A stretch of DNA of 64,000 nucleotides from Paramacrobiotus metropolitanus (taxonomy: Eukaryota > Tardigrada > Eutardigrada > Parachela > Macrobiotidae), in the NCBI RefSeq assembly GCF_019649055.1, contig NW_026570344.1, positions 124,001 to 188,000 on the forward strand, given 5' to 3'. A program made the translations under genes and the position numbers. The notes below the pieces were generated by a model. That model saw only the letters and a program-made list of their open reading frames with translations. It did no database searches and was not told the DNA's origin. Positions 47,767 through 64,000 of the stretch are shown here, piece by piece; position 1 is the first letter of the stretch; each line of letters opens with the position of its first letter.

Positions 47767-50593
47767 TTACACATTTGTATGCCTGATAATGCGGTTTCTG
47801 AAAAGCAGTTCGGCGTGTTCCGGATATTTTAAAACGCGTGGTATCTGCAATCGTGATGGATGCAGCCCTTGATCGTCATTTCTTCGCAGGCTTGTGCGCA
47901 GTTTCTTAAAGGTTCCAGGCTTTACAATGCATATTCGTGGAACACCAATTTGGACATCGTTTCGGAGCCGCAGATAGGCTAACTCGCCGGAACATGCATC
48001 ATGGTATGCTTTAAAATGGTTCTCGAACTAAAAGCATGCAGCTGTATTATGAAAAGCGAGAATAAGTAGTAAAGATTTAGATGCCGAGCATTGACAGCGT
48101 TTTACCAACTGGGAAAGCCTTTCTTCGAGTGCGTGGATATCCTCTTGAATTAAGCCGTGAAGCTCAACGAAAACGATATAAAACTGTGGATCTAAAAGGG
48201 TGCAATTAACGACAAGATGCTACAGCGCACTAATTTACTATTAACGCAGTCACTCACTTCGAAAGAACTGCACATGGTTAAGGTCAGACGGAAAGTATCC
48301 AGTGAGCCCTTGGCTGAGTGAAGCACAATAATCGGCAATCTCGATAAATCCATTAATGGGAAGAGACTCGGAGGTGTGTTTGCGGTTCCAGTGGAGAGCC
48401 TCCGAGTTGACATTTGAGATGGCTTCTCGAAGCACGGTTTCTGGAATATTCTCATGGAAGATACTTAAAGTCTGGCAGCGCCTGATGAATTTGAAAGTTA
48501 TAGCGAATTTTTGTATTAGTGCAATAATTTAATTTTAATTCAGTTATTTTTTAGCAACGATCCTGTTGTATAACCTTACCGGTGTGAGAATTCAAATATC
48601 GGGCACTGATGATGTTTGCCGACAACCTCAATGACGTCACCAGTCCGATAGCGGTACAGTCCATTTCTTGTAGTTACGATGAGTTCGTACAGCTGTCCAA
48701 TCTCCACCTGAATGAATGTCAGAAAGAATTAGAATCGTACTAGTCCTAACCTCGCAATCGTACCTGCTCTACAAAAACTGTGTCCGTTTCCTCCGGGTTA
48801 CCAAGTGGCAAAAACTCAAAGAAAGCACTGTGGATATCAAGAAGAAACTGAGTGCTCGTCGTTACAGATTTATCGCATAAGTTACGCCCAAAAATGCCAG
48901 TTTCCGTGCTGAAAGCGTGGGGTGTGAAAACTGGAATGTCTGCAATGAATAAATCAAATTTTTTATGGAGACCTAGAGTAGCAGTTATTGTATACAGGGT
49001 TATATGCATGCTTTCCTGTTTTCATGCAGCAGCAATCCCTGACAGTCTTTTTTATTATCGCACCTGGGCAAAACTTTTTTGTTAAGATATCTGCGTAATG
49101 GGCAAATGGTCCAGTTGATATTCCATTTATAGCAGCAAGTTTTGGCCAAATGCGGCGTGTGATGTTGTAAAAGCCTAAAGCAATCGTTAACAGTAAAACG
49201 TAAAGAAAGAAACGAGAAGAAATACTGTACACGAAGACGACGTTGAAAGCAAAAGTTATTTTTTAATCGGTACGGTATGTGTGAAATCAATTCCATAATT
49301 ATGTTATATGTATAACATGGCAAGAGTGGATAAGCGGTAAGCCCTGTTTTGTACGGTAGAAGTAAGGTAACAAACCTTGTCTGTTGTGCAAATTTTCTGT
49401 AAAAAGCATTTCCAAATAGTCCGCCCGTTGGGGCATTGGGCTAAGCTGCTTTACGAGCTTCTCCTTGGTCGCAGGAGTAACGATGACCTTAGTATCGTTC
49501 AGAGTTCCGTGGCGAATATCATGAAGCATCTCGCGCCAATTGAGCTCAATACATTGAAACATGAGCAAGACTTCCCAGATATAAACCGCTTCGATCATCA
49601 CAAGTGACTCTTCGCGCAATGCAAAAAGAGTCTCGATGTAGCGCGTTGTGTCCTCATCCGGCATCAAGTAGTCTCCCGTTGGATTGACTAACAAATCCGA
49701 TTTCAATATCAATCGAATACGGTTGCTGTCCGTAGGTGGTGGGACGTTAGGATACTTCATGTTTTCACTCGACAGTCGAAAGTTCTGAAAGGGTTACTTG
49801 TAAACGTTCCGGCTACAACATTATCGTGGGAAAATCTTACTCGGTGATACCGTAATTTTGATGGTACGAGGCGACATCGTTGCCTTGCCAAAATGCACTT
49901 GATGCGAAACTGGCCAATCGCTGATCCCTGTGGGATGACCTTTGGAAAACCTGAAATCCCTGCCGTCCGAATGTACGAAACATTGTTTTCCTTTAATAGA
50001 ATGTTCTTTGCGCCATTTCGCTGCATTCGCTGGATGTGGTGCTTATAATGTTCATAATTGGTCAATGATTGCGATGCAAGAAAATCATGGCGAGAGTGAA
50101 TCGCGGCAAATCCTTGCTGTCTGCCGTATTCAGTGGATCTGTTTGCTCGTAAAATACTTTTAAGGAGATTTTTTTGAATTGATTTTGCTCGGCGTGTGTC
50201 GAAAATCCGGTATTTCAGATCGAACAACAGTCCAAGAAGTTGTAGAATGTGAAGCTTAAGTCCATATATAAATGCTTGCCGTAAGGTCACGGTCAAAGAT
50301 CTGGACTTGTTCACGTACAGCACGGCGGCCACACCCACAGTGATACAGGACACTGAAAATTATGCCTTGACAACAATTAAAATAATACTGTAGCTAGTTA
50401 CTAGTCACGAATGCCGGCGATTTTTCATAAAATGTTTCTTTAGATCTGAGATTGAAATCACCCTGTAGTATTTTATTGCTTTACCTGCTATCGTCGACAA
50501 CAGCACAGGGAATGGGATGACCAAATCGCTTTGGAGGAACAGTAATACTATTTTCGTGTGCGAATGCAGCGTTGCAGGACCAATTCCAAGCAT
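47767..50593 (-). CDS. GHDC: GH3 domain-containing protein
   Basis: Nine minus-strand exons: 50593-50485, 50352-49841, 49784-49355, 49174-49064, 48939-48764, 48707-48580, 48481-48258, 48191-48106 and 48027-47767. They give 2037 nt (678 aa); human GHDC has 530 and plant GH3 enzymes about 600. A hydrophobic segment at residues about 28-50 looks like a signal anchor. The GH3 fold follows: STEYGRQQGF, the nucleotide-loop position YIRTAGISGF (about 163-172), RRIWPKL, TPHAFSTETGIFGRNL, FFEFLPLGNPEE, GQLYELIVTTRNGLYRYRTGDV, then a C-terminal domain ending with PGTFKKL and PRVLKYPEHAELL. Plant GH3 proteins adenylate acyl acids and conjugate them to amino acids. The animal protein's reaction is unknown, and the plant SSGTS nucleotide motif is degenerate here. 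Confidence 0.9.
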
Positions 50594-51579
50594 GGTGCCA
50601 AAGAAAAAAATACTCGAATGATTGATTTTATGAATGTCAAAAGATGAGCAGTATTGTATAAGTATTTGTTGAAGACAACTGCAACTTTTAAAGACTTAAT
50701 TAATTTTGCCCTGACTTGCACATCCGGTAAAACTGAATAATCTCCGTGTAATGCGTTTGTCTACTGAACATCGTTGAGTAGAATTTGGGCAGTGGTTATC
50801 AGTTAAACCTTGTCTTATCGCGTAAAGCGTCAGCTACCTGACGAATGCGCGGAATACCGCATAACGTTGCATACAATGCGCTGATCAAACTCTTGTCATT
50901 CAGTTCTTTGTTTGAACAGGTTAGTGAACTCTGGAACCATGTCCATTTATACCGATAGAAACAGTACGAAATTCCAGTAGTCACATCAGGTGGATGAGAA
51001 CATGAAACTGTACATTGCAAATACACATAAACAAACAAAACCTTAATCCGAACATGTTGCGCAAATTTTATTAGCGGGTTTTCGACTGTGCAGAAACATT
51101 TCCGGTATCCGTTTTATGGTAGCCATTCTACCTAAGTTTCGGTTGGTAATTACCGAGCTGATTGTTCAGTGCGCTCTGCTGCTTTAGAAGATTCAACCGA
51201 TGTCACGACGTCATGTAGGTGCGCCGACGTGAAATCAGAAATAATCGCCCGGTCAAAATTTTAACCCACACCAAACTTACACAGATAAGGCCCGTCCAAA
51301 ATGCGAGCTGGTTTAAAACACACCCATAACAATTTCTTCGGACCGCTTATCTTTTTGTTAAGATAAAATTTCTATTCTTCTTCACAACTACGGTCGTTCT
51401 TTAAATCGAAAATGAAGTAAACGAAATTAAAAGAAAAGACCAAAACATTGAGAAACATCCCATTCGTTAAAGGAATAAAATAAACAATATCTCCAACCAC
51501 TTAAAACCATTAAAGAGATTAAACCTTTACCGATACTGATACCAAAACCGAAGAAATTTATCGAAAAAGGATTCGTTGA
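50594..51579. other. Intergenic, no gene seen
   Basis: About 1 kb between two minus-strand genes, the GHDC promoter side and the PCCB 3' side. No feature is recognised. Confidence 0.5.
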
Positions 51580-55549
<3,970 letters not shown>

Positions 55550-56343
55550 TTTATGGTTCCACGCACAATACTGCACAGTCCGCTGGCCACTTGCTGGCAG
55601 CAAATAAACTGTGAATTATAAATGTCAACTCCTTGATGGAAGACAGAACAAGGTTTGAAACAACCCAGGTTTAAAAATCCAGCATCGAAAAAACTGGAAT
55701 GGATTATAACTTTGGCCGACTCTAAAGAATCTTGTTCACTACTGAGCATTGCAGTGATTGCACTATGTTGTTTATACCCAGGCCAAAAAAATCAGCTGTT
55801 CACTGCAATTTGCAGTTGCATGGCCTTGACACATGATGCTTCCGATTCCAATTCCATTCACATCGCCGAATAAGTCACCATGCTCAGAAGACGCTACACG
55901 CTGTTCAGTCGCAATTTCACGAAATATGCACGTTACAGCTAAAACGATTTGATCTTTTTTTTCGTAAAATGACAAAATGTACTTCATTTTAAATAGTTAG
56001 CTTTGAAAGCAAAATTATGTTCCGCTTTTTAGGTTTGCGCTGCTTCCGGTAGTTACTGAACATGTGTCCCACTCTCCAAAAAAGAGAACATATTGTGGTG
56101 GAATGGAATTGAATCAATTGAAACGATTCTGCTAGTCTTTTGGCTAGAGTAGAAATTTCGTATGTATTCGCAAGTGACAGAAAGAAACCTGCTTTAATTT
56201 GGAGATCAGAAAGTAGTGAGCAGATATACGAACTCTCATACCGTTCGTAATTCTAAATGTTTTGACTTGTCGTAATGCCTGGATTTTGTCACAATTAAAT
56301 ACTTGTAATTTCCATCGACCTTGTTATCATTCCTTGGGTGAAC
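55550..56343. other. Divergent intergenic region
   Basis: This 0.8 kb separates divergent PCCB (minus) and the basic ORF/WDR46 pair (plus). It probably acts as a two-way promoter region. No other gene is visible. Confidence 0.5.
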
Positions 56344-56676
56344 ATGAGCGCTAAAAATTCCAAGCGATATCCCAGGAAACCCAGCTCTACGCCACGATAT
56401 TTTGATCGATCCAACTCCGCCGGTGCCACTGCCCAGCGCGTAGTCAAAAACATTACCGACGATGCCAATATTTTGGACGGAAAAACCGATTTTATTCCTC
56501 TGAATTTTCCTGATGATGATACGGAAGAAATTAAAAACCGGAGAGAGAAAAATGCCTCAAAGCCCGGTCAGAAACCTCGCGGTCCTTCCAACAATCTCGC
56601 GCGGTTTCCCGTGACTGGCGCTCATCCTGGCGGCCCGAAGCGTAACCGAAACAGATCCAGAATGAAAAAAGAATGA
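56344..56676 (+). CDS. Small basic ORF upstream of WDR46, unknown
   Basis: A 110-residue intronless ORF starting MSAKNSKRYPRKPSSTPRYF. It is Lys/Arg/Pro/Asn-rich, with a short acidic middle (PDDDTEEIKNRREKNA) and a basic end (GGPKRNRNRSRMKKE). No domain is recognised; the composition suggests a disordered nuclear or RNA-binding protein. It ends 137 nt before the WDR46 ATG on the same strand, with no clear promoter or splice site between. It may be a separate gene, the first cistron of a shared transcript, or an upstream ORF in WDR46 mRNA. Confidence 0.6.
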   Translation: MSAKNSKRYPRKPSSTPRYFDRSNSAGATAQRVVKNITDDANILDGKTDFIPLNFPDDDTEEIKNRREKNASKPGQKPRGPSNNLARFPVTGAHPGGPKRNRNRSRMKKE

Positions 56677-56813
56677 TACCTCGGTGAAGAAGTCCGCAGC
56701 AAGCAACAGAAAGCAAAGGATACCCGAAGAAGTTACGCTAGGTGCTGAGTTTTTCTGGATTGAAAATTTATGAAAAATGTAATTAAAGTTTAAAGTTCTT
56801 TAGTGTTACTGTC

Positions 56814-59472
56814 ATGAATTGCGCTGTAGATGTTTCTGAGGATGCTCCGGATCCAAAAAAAGATGTATTTGCCGGCGATGCGCCGGTCGATCCGAAACTG
56901 TTGAAGAAGTACGATCGCGGGAAAGGTATCGATGTCGGACGCTTGAGTACACCGTTTCATCAGGATTTGATGAAAAAGAAAGAGGAAAAGATTTATTTCA
57001 GCAAGCAACAAGCAGCACGAACGCACCTGCTTCGCACGGAAACCGCGGGATTCTTAGAGGTAAATGACCGTAAATCGATTGGAGCTCTGTACCGTCGCAC
57101 TCAGTAGGGGCGGGATACCGGAAAATGCAGTCAATTTTTTAGGAATTTTGGGTTGGTCTCGTAGGTTTTTTGTTCACGCTAATTTTATTCCATGCATTTA
57201 GTTTGCTGCTCTATTTTGTTTGTCGAAGGTGATGTAGTTAAGTCATATTGCATTTTAATATGTGGATTACCTTCAAAATTGGCTCGAATTTTGCTGGTGA
57301 ACACCAGGTAATACGCTCCGAAATTTTAATATTCAAAAAAATTTTGTTTCTGGCAGCCGGGCAAGAAATCCGCCTTCCGTCCATTCAAGCTCTAGATGTC
57401 CTTTGCACTTCAGTTGTTTGAAGGTTGCTGTACATACATAGGGTACATTAATGATTAGCTGGGACTTTGTAGTTACGGATGTATTTTAGAAAATCTTTCA
57501 CTAAAAGGATGTTTCTGTCTGATCTCTCATGTTGCTTCACCAGGATTTTGATCCGTAAAAACGAAACGATGCCCTCTTGAATATACGCTATCTGTATTTA
57601 TAAAGCCTTAATTTCTCTTTTATTTCTACAGGCCGAAGGTCCGCTGGAAGACACCGCGCGCGTAACCCAAAAGGAACTGTCGCAGTCTGTAGATCTGCAG
57701 AGTCAGTCCAAACACTTTGAGTTGCGCTTGAAAGAGTTCGGCCCCTATGGATTTCAGTACACACGCAATGGTCGATTTCTCATGTTGTACGGAAAACAGG
57801 GACACGTTGCCACCATGGATTGGTTGACAAAAACGTTGGCCTGTGAAATGCATGTCCAGGAGCGGATTAATTGTGGTCAGTGGCTCCATCAGGAAACCAT
57901 GTTCGCCTTGGCACAGAAACACTGGCTGCACATTTACGATAATAAAGGGATTGAATTGCATTGTATCAAGAAGTTGTTCCAAGTTAATTGTATGGATTTT
58001 CTGCCTTACCATTTCCTGCTAGCAACAGGTATTGTAACGATGGTGTCAGACTTTCCTGAATGAAACTTTCGTTCTTGCAGCTGTGATCATGAAGGTGTTT
58101 CGCATCCAACACGTTTTCTGGAGTGAAACCCAGGCTTCACGTAGGATGAATAAATTAATTTATGGAAATTGATTGAAGTTTTCTCACTTACTGAATGCTA
58201 TTATGTTTTCCGTCACTTTATTACTTTATGTGCTGACTTTGTAATATTTTCTTTATTTCTACTTTTAACTTGCAGGAAGCGAACGGGGATTTTTGTCCTG
58301 GTTGGACATCTCATTGGGCCAGATGGTAGCTCAATTTCCCACCAAATTAGGCCGCCTCTCCACGTTGCGCAAAAATCCCGCGACGGCCATTGTTCATTTG
58401 GGTCACGCCAATGGTACCGTTAGCCTCTGGTCTCCTAATGTCTCGGAGCCTTTGGTGAAGTTCCTCTCCCACGAGAGCGCAGTTCGCGCCTTAGATATTG
58501 ACTCCAGCGGGCGCTTCATGGCGACGGCGGGGTGCGATCGCAAGATGAAGATCTGGGATTTGCGGATGTACAGGCCATTACACGAGATCAGTGTTTTTCA
58601 AGCACCGGTATCGCTCGCCTTCTCTCAGACGGGATTGCTGGCGGTGGGAATGGAGAGGAGCGTGGAGGTACTGAAGTTCGTTGGAGATGAAGACAAAGTG
58701 GAGACCTATATGAAGCATTTTGTCAAGAATGGGCTGTCGCATGTGGAATTCTGCCCGTTTGAGGATGTTTTGGGATGTGGATACAGGTAACTACTAACTA
58801 CAATATTGTACTCTGTGTTTAAGCTTTCATTTCACAGTGGACTTGTACTTTATCGGTATCGTTTGTCATGTTTGTTTGAAAGTTGTGCACTGAGCTTTTT
58901 TTATTGGTGAGTTTTCTTCGAAAAGGTTTTCTATTGCGGGCGATGAAATTTTATTACGTATTTACAGCACTTGCATTCTCTTGTCTCAAAATTGCTTATT
59001 ACAGCGTTTTGTTTACAGCGAAGGATTCACGAGTCTCTTAATACCGGGTGCCGGTGAAGCTCACCTGGACGCACTGGAAGCCAATCCCTTCCAAACGAAA
59101 CGCCAGCGACAAGAAATGGAAGTCCATTCATTGCTGGAGAAAATCCCAGCGGAATTAATCGCATTGGATCCGTCACAGATTGCACACGTCCATGAGCCGT
59201 CATTACAAGAACACTTAGAGGAAAAGAGTCGGGTTTTATACGCCCGGATGCCCAAAGTGGAGTTTACACCCAAATTCAAAGCCATTGGCGGCTCGGCGGG
59301 TTGGACCAAGCGGAAGACAACGGTGAAAGAGGAGAAGAAACGTCAGCAGATCAAAGAAGCGATCCAGGCCCGAAAGCGACTGCTGGATGTGGAGCAGGAG
59401 GAAGAAAGCGAGGAAGAGGTACCAAGAAGAACGGAAAGCGTTTTTGACCGGTTTAAGAAGAAAAATGTTTAA
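56814..59472 (+). CDS. WDR46: WDR46/UTP7-type WD-repeat nucleolar protein
   Basis: Four exons, 56814-57059, 57632-58028, 58276-58786 and 59019-59472, give 1608 nt (535 aa); human WDR46 has 610. The conserved N-terminal block reads LSTPFHQDLMKKKEEKIYFS and KQQAARTHLLRTETAGFLE. WD repeats follow: HVATMDWLTKTLACEMHV, HWLHIYDNKGIELHCIKK, VHLGHANGTVSLWSP, then MATAGCDRKMKIWDLR. Next come the family signatures FCPFEDVLGCGY and LIPGAGEAHLDALEANPFQTKR. The tail is charged and basic (AGWTKRKTTVKEEKKRQQIK) and ends VFDRFKKKNV. By family it is part of the small-subunit processome and helps process 18S pre-rRNA in the nucleolus. Confidence 0.96.
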
Positions 59473-60895
59473 TGAGTTTTGAGTGAAACAGCGTTTGTGG
59501 AAACTGCAGCGCTGGTAACCATTTTGCTAAGTTTAATGCGAATTACCAGCGTATTTTTGCATAAAAAGTTCTACGTACGCGCGAATGCAACGATTGCGAT
59601 CTTCAGTCGCGAATGGAAGAATTAAAAATGAATACTAAGGAATAATAATTCGCTTCGGGGCAGGTTCATCTATTCTTGCCGTGTAGCTGCTGTTCTCGGA
59701 ATGAGTTCGAATTGATGGCGATCGAATACCTGCCGCCAGAAAATTTGAGAAACGTAAATTTGGTGCCCTTCAGTTAGCCAGGGTCTGGACGGGTTTTTTG
59801 ACGTATGGCACTGTGAGAAAGGCATTTAATTTTACGGTTTGCCTGCGCTTCCTGTTTAATTCTGGTTCGAAAACGAAATGCAAGGGACCATTTTAACGAA
59901 GCTTAATCTTGCTAATGCTTAGCGAACGCAGATTACGACAACAACAGCGACGACGCGTAACGATTTAGCTTTATTAATTGGGCATTGGGTATAGACACTA
60001 GCACCGGAAAACGGTACACCGGGGCAACCGGCCCCGTCGTCCTTGTTAAAACAACCCTCGCCTCTTCGCAGAAGAGGGTGGGTGGGAGGGAAGAACGACT
60101 TGTTACATGTAAATCCACATTACTTCAACACGACAGCAATTGAAACGCACAAATGCACAATCGCTGTGCCACATCCACAATCAAAGATGCATTGCTTCCT
60201 TAGTGTCGGAATGGTAGTCAAGGTGCATCCCAACGATACACCCTAATGGCTTTCCTCGGCTGGACACTAGTCAACCAGGTCGTCCAGCTTTACAGTTATT
60301 ACCTTACCTTACAAATACCTCCGCTGCGTTAACCGGAACTGACACTGCTGACTCTATTTTGTGTACTGCGGAGGTGCTGAAGTAGCGGCATGCGTGTGTT
60401 CGGCAGTGACCCCCGGCCCTGTACCAACCACCACGTTTGTCGTAAGCTTGATGAAATGTCGCCATTTGTTAAAGAATAATGAAGTTGGTTCGCTGAGTAG
60501 CTAGTTCTGTTTTGTTATCAGGGATTTTTTTCATTTCAGATTCTGGTGGCTACGCCGTTTTAATTTTTACTGAAGCAATAAAAATGACAAAAACAATCTA
60601 TGGTGAAAACAAGGAAATTTCATCATTAACAAACGAAGAGAACGTAAAACCATCTAACATGCAATGTAAGGGATAAAGTATACACTTGGTTAAAAAACTT
60701 AATGTTGCAAAGACCTTGACAAAATTTGCTATTGCAGTTACTTAAAATAAGTCCAGTTGCCGCGGGTACTGCAAATGGCTTTATATAGTGCTAAACAGTG
60801 TTTCGTGAGTATAGAAAAAATGAAGGTGTAAGGCAACATTCTGGCAGTACATTTCACGTCCCCAAGGGATCCATAGTCTACTCTTCAGTTTTCGA
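59473..60895. other. Intergenic between convergent genes
   Basis: About 1.4 kb between WDR46 and the neprilysin-like gene, presumably both 3' UTRs plus spacer. No gene, RNA or repeat is recognised. Confidence 0.5.
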
Positions 60896-63800
60896 TCACC
60901 ACACTTGGCATTTCTCCTCAGCCGGCGGGTTCATCGGCGATTTCTCAGGGCAGTGAAAAGCTTCAGAGAATTCTTTCAGATTTCGTAATGGTCCAGTGAC
61001 CCTGGGAAAATGACACTTAGAAGAACTGTAACCAAACAATATTTTCGGCTATTAATGATCAAATATTTCTTGTACCGGTATTTGTCGGGACTGTGCACAC
61101 CCGACAGAATATCGTTCGCATAAGCATCCGGACGCGATAATCCACACCAAATATGCGCATACGATAGAAACAGCAGTTTCTCATGGCTGACATGTGCCAG
61201 ACCCGGGAGACGCGGTTCGCTGCCGCCCGCTGGGAGTGTGCGCTCCTTCCACTTGCGGTAGGCTCGATACGCCTGTTTTAAGCCGCCATTGTCCGCAATA
61301 TTCTCCCCCTGCGTATTTACGCCGTTGAGGGTCATGTTGACTTCGGGAACGTAGAACTCTTCGTATTGCTTAATAATGCAGCTGGCTTTGTTCTTGAAGC
61401 GCTGCACCGTGCTGGCCGGCCACCAGTCACGCAGATTGCCGTCTTTATCCTTTTGCCGGCCCTGATCATCGAAGCCGTGGGTGATTTCATGGCCGATTAC
61501 CATTCCGCTGTAACAACAAAAAGAAACTTCCATCACATCGATCACATAGTATCGCCTTCGTTCTTGCGTTTACATGGCTCCGTAGTTAATGGATTTCGGC
61601 CTGTCTTTATCAAAAAACGGTGGCTGAAGGATGCCGGCAGGGAATGTTATGCTGTTGTAATCAATTGAGTAAAAGGCATTCACTTCCGCCGGTGTTGCCG
61701 CCCATCTGTAATTTGACGCGAGATCGGTGTGAAACTAAGCCTGGTTATAATATTTTCGAACTACGTATATTGGATGTAACGCAGTCCTATTTCGATACGA
61801 TACGGTAAGCCATAATTAATGACTGCGCAGTTACTGATCACACATATTATATACATCACGAGTTAATGGCATGCGTGCGCAATATACTCTACTCGAGTAC
61901 CGTTATTCTTTCCCACAGCAAATTACTCCATTATCACAAAAAAATAGTTCAAAGTCAGACACACAATTATTTTTTCACCAACCCTGACTTAATTATCTCA
62001 ATGGTGCCTCACTTGTTCTTATCAAATGGTATCCGTAATTCGCGCAGGGACTTTTGTGCCCACGCCCGACTGTTCAGGTGGACGTTCTCGAAGTGGTCGT
62101 ATTCCGAAGCTATCATTTCCTTGAAATGATCTTCCAGGGCCGTCTGATTGTGGATCATATCAGGATAAGCAATCTTGCGATTAATCGCTTGCGCTATACC
62201 CAAACGCACACAATGCACAAACGAAACAACACTTTGCTAAAACTATTGCAGTGCGATGACTAAACCTTTCTTTCTCGCCACCGCCTTCGCCTCCACATCC
62301 ATCCACTCCACTTCATCGAGCAGTTCATTAAACGCTTCAGAAATATCATCAATCATCGCTTCAGCCTCCGTTCGGCTGCCATTCTTTAAGCTGTCCTCAA
62401 CGTACAGTTTACCCACCGCCATATCAAAATACCTAAAGGTCATCCGAAAATACAATCTTCTCATTCGCTGATTCATAGCTAAATGACTCTGACCCAGTAG
62501 CCACGCCCACACACGACCGCCAGCGTGCCTTCTCCATGGATGTTCCATACAAGACGTTGCGGTACTTGTTGTACACCTCCCGGAAGCGGCTGTCCATATC
62601 CCACACCACCGACTGCACCACGCGCCAAGCAATATAATTGGCCACGGTGCGCTGGGTGGTGTTGTGCATCAGCTTCAGGAATTTGTTAAAGTAGTCCAAT
62701 TCGTTGACGATCACTAACTCCTCCCAGGTCACCGACGGCTCCACGTCGTCGGGCATGGACAGGTTGAAGTAGCGCAGCCAATCCAAACCGGGATCGGTGC
62801 GGTTCTGTAGCGCGTGCAGGCTCATCTTGTTGTACTGGCGGGTAGCATCGCGGCGCTGTTCCCTCGGGGTTTTCGTCTACAAGTGCAGAATGCACTGTAA
62901 GGGTTGTGACGTCGAGTACTGTATCTTCCTCTGTATGTGGCTGCAGCCTGCATGTATTATTCGAACATACCGGCGACTGCGAAACTTCACTTACAATTAA
63001 TGCAGATTCATAAAGCTGTTTGTTACCTGCGCAATGGCGATTTCGAAATGTAGCACATCTGAAAAATCCCTCTCCGCCACCGATCGGTCGGCGCCCAAGA
63101 GGACGGCTGTTTCCACCATGAAAGTGTAGTACGCTTTCACATATCTAATCATTTAGAAACGCATTCAATTAAGGTCTTGGAATAAACATGGGACTGTGGT
63201 CAACACTTTCATAGCATATTAATTTTAACGTTTTTAGACTAATACTAATATAATCAAATGTAGTGTGTAGACCATGTGTGTAGAAGATTACTTACCTATC
63301 GTCTTCTCCACGCAACATATATTCTGTGCTGCAAGATGAAAATATTTTAAGAACCCCATCAGCTTCGTTTCGGGCCATAAACAGTTAATTAATGAAATAA
63401 GCATAAATACAGATATATCTGGATATGTTATTACCTCGGCATACCAACGCCTGGCTGATCTATCTGGTAAGAAAATCACACAAATGACAACTCCATTCAA
63501 GAGAGGTTTTGCAGTGCCAAAGCTGTGCTTACGTAGATGATTTGTCTAGAAGAGGAGAAACTGTTGCAGTACATTACGCTAACTCATGCTCCAAAGTGCT
63601 GTCGTTATCGTTAGTGTTTACCTTGTCGTATTGCGGCTATCTGCCCACACCTAGGATTCGAGGACAAAATCATAAGAAACAACATATGTGTGTGGTGCTG
63701 GAATGCTAGTAGTATACTAGTATCCCTTGATTGTGTAACTATGCTGCTCGTAGGGAACGTTATGCTATGCTATGCGCGACGCAACTTACTCCCATGTTGA

Positions 63801-63987
63801 TCAAGTAAATGCCGCCATCACGTCGCAGCTTGCCGACGGTGTCCACCCAGTTAAAGGTCTTCTCAAAATTCCGGGCCGTCTGACTGCCGACTGGATGCTC
63901 CAGCACAGGGAAGTCCACATACTTCTTCAGCAAATCAATCACAGGCTGACCTCCACGGTCTTCAATGGCCGCTGTAAAACCACAGCA
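60896..63987 (-). CDS. Neprilysin-like M13 zinc metallopeptidase, N-terminus off the window
   Basis: Visible minus-strand exons: 63987-63790, 63650-63622, 63545-63533, 63463-63435, 63328-63296, 63144-63027, 62876-62494, 62432-62266, 62193-62013, 61705-61574, 61507-61076 and 61001-60896. They give 1821 nt, 606 residues. M13 landmarks: [32 protein letters not shown], then [20 protein letters not shown] (NAFY substrate-binding motif). The zinc site HEITH is at 61491-61477. The third zinc ligand is in GENIADNGG (Glu codon at 61305-61303). The C-terminus [15 protein letters not shown]...CQVW carries the buried Trp and closing Cys of the family. These are usually type II membrane ecto-enzymes that cut short peptides; the membrane anchor would lie beyond the right edge. 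Four successive exons are 13-33 nt long. Confidence 0.95.
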
Positions 63988-64000
63988 CTGTAGCAAACTG

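Noticed and set aside
48192-49760. Several separate short minus-strand ORFs
   Set aside because: They are exons of one GH3-domain gene; their order and splice phases match the GH3 family from start to end.

Overview
The window is animal nuclear DNA. Nearly every recognisable gene is split by short GT-AG introns, mostly 50-350 bp. Several genes are animal ones: netrin, a CLZ-type cyclic nucleotide-gated channel, an SLC12A8-like transporter, syntaxin-8 and an M13 neprilysin. Very short introns, intergenic gaps often below 1.5 kb and moderate GC suggest a small invertebrate with a compact genome, perhaps a tardigrade or another ecdysozoan. The sequence alone does not fix the phylum.

Layout. 1-694 (+) is the 3' end of a CNG channel. 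2824-7545 (+) is a complete 13-exon SLC12A8-like gene. 8561-20512 (-) is a netrin with a 6.9 kb second intron. 22190-23617 (-) encodes a secreted, very hydrophilic, probably disordered protein with no recognised relatives. 24590-26141 (-) is syntaxin-8, with a foldback repeat in one intron. 27305-39893 (+) is a 12.6 kb Ty3/gypsy LTR retrotransposon with a 4-bp target duplication. 40385-41709 (+) is ATG12. 41975-46285 (-) holds three unrecognised genes, one of them coiled-coil. 47767-50593 (-) is a GH3-domain protein. 51580-55549 (-) is PCCB. 56344-56676 (+) is a small basic ORF directly upstream of WDR46/UTP7 (56814-59472, +). 60896-63987 (-) is the 3' part of a neprilysin-like peptidase that runs off the right edge.

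The cellular genes do not form one pathway; they are unrelated neighbours. The most unusual object is the retrotransposon. Besides gag and pol it carries a 568-aa third ORF in the env position that does not look like an envelope protein. A good 3' splice site lies 2 nt before its ATG. The RNA leader contains three strong hairpins and a palindrome. There is a 700-aa protease-to-RT gap and a phased UUUAAAC slippery heptamer at the gag end. Three single-base frame breaks at homopolymer runs show that this copy, as assembled, is not intact.

Exon borders were placed by hand from splice consensus, reading-frame continuity and remembered family similarity. For SLC12A8, the secreted protein, ATG12, GHDC, PCCB and WDR46 the exon lengths sum to a whole number of codons, which supports those models.
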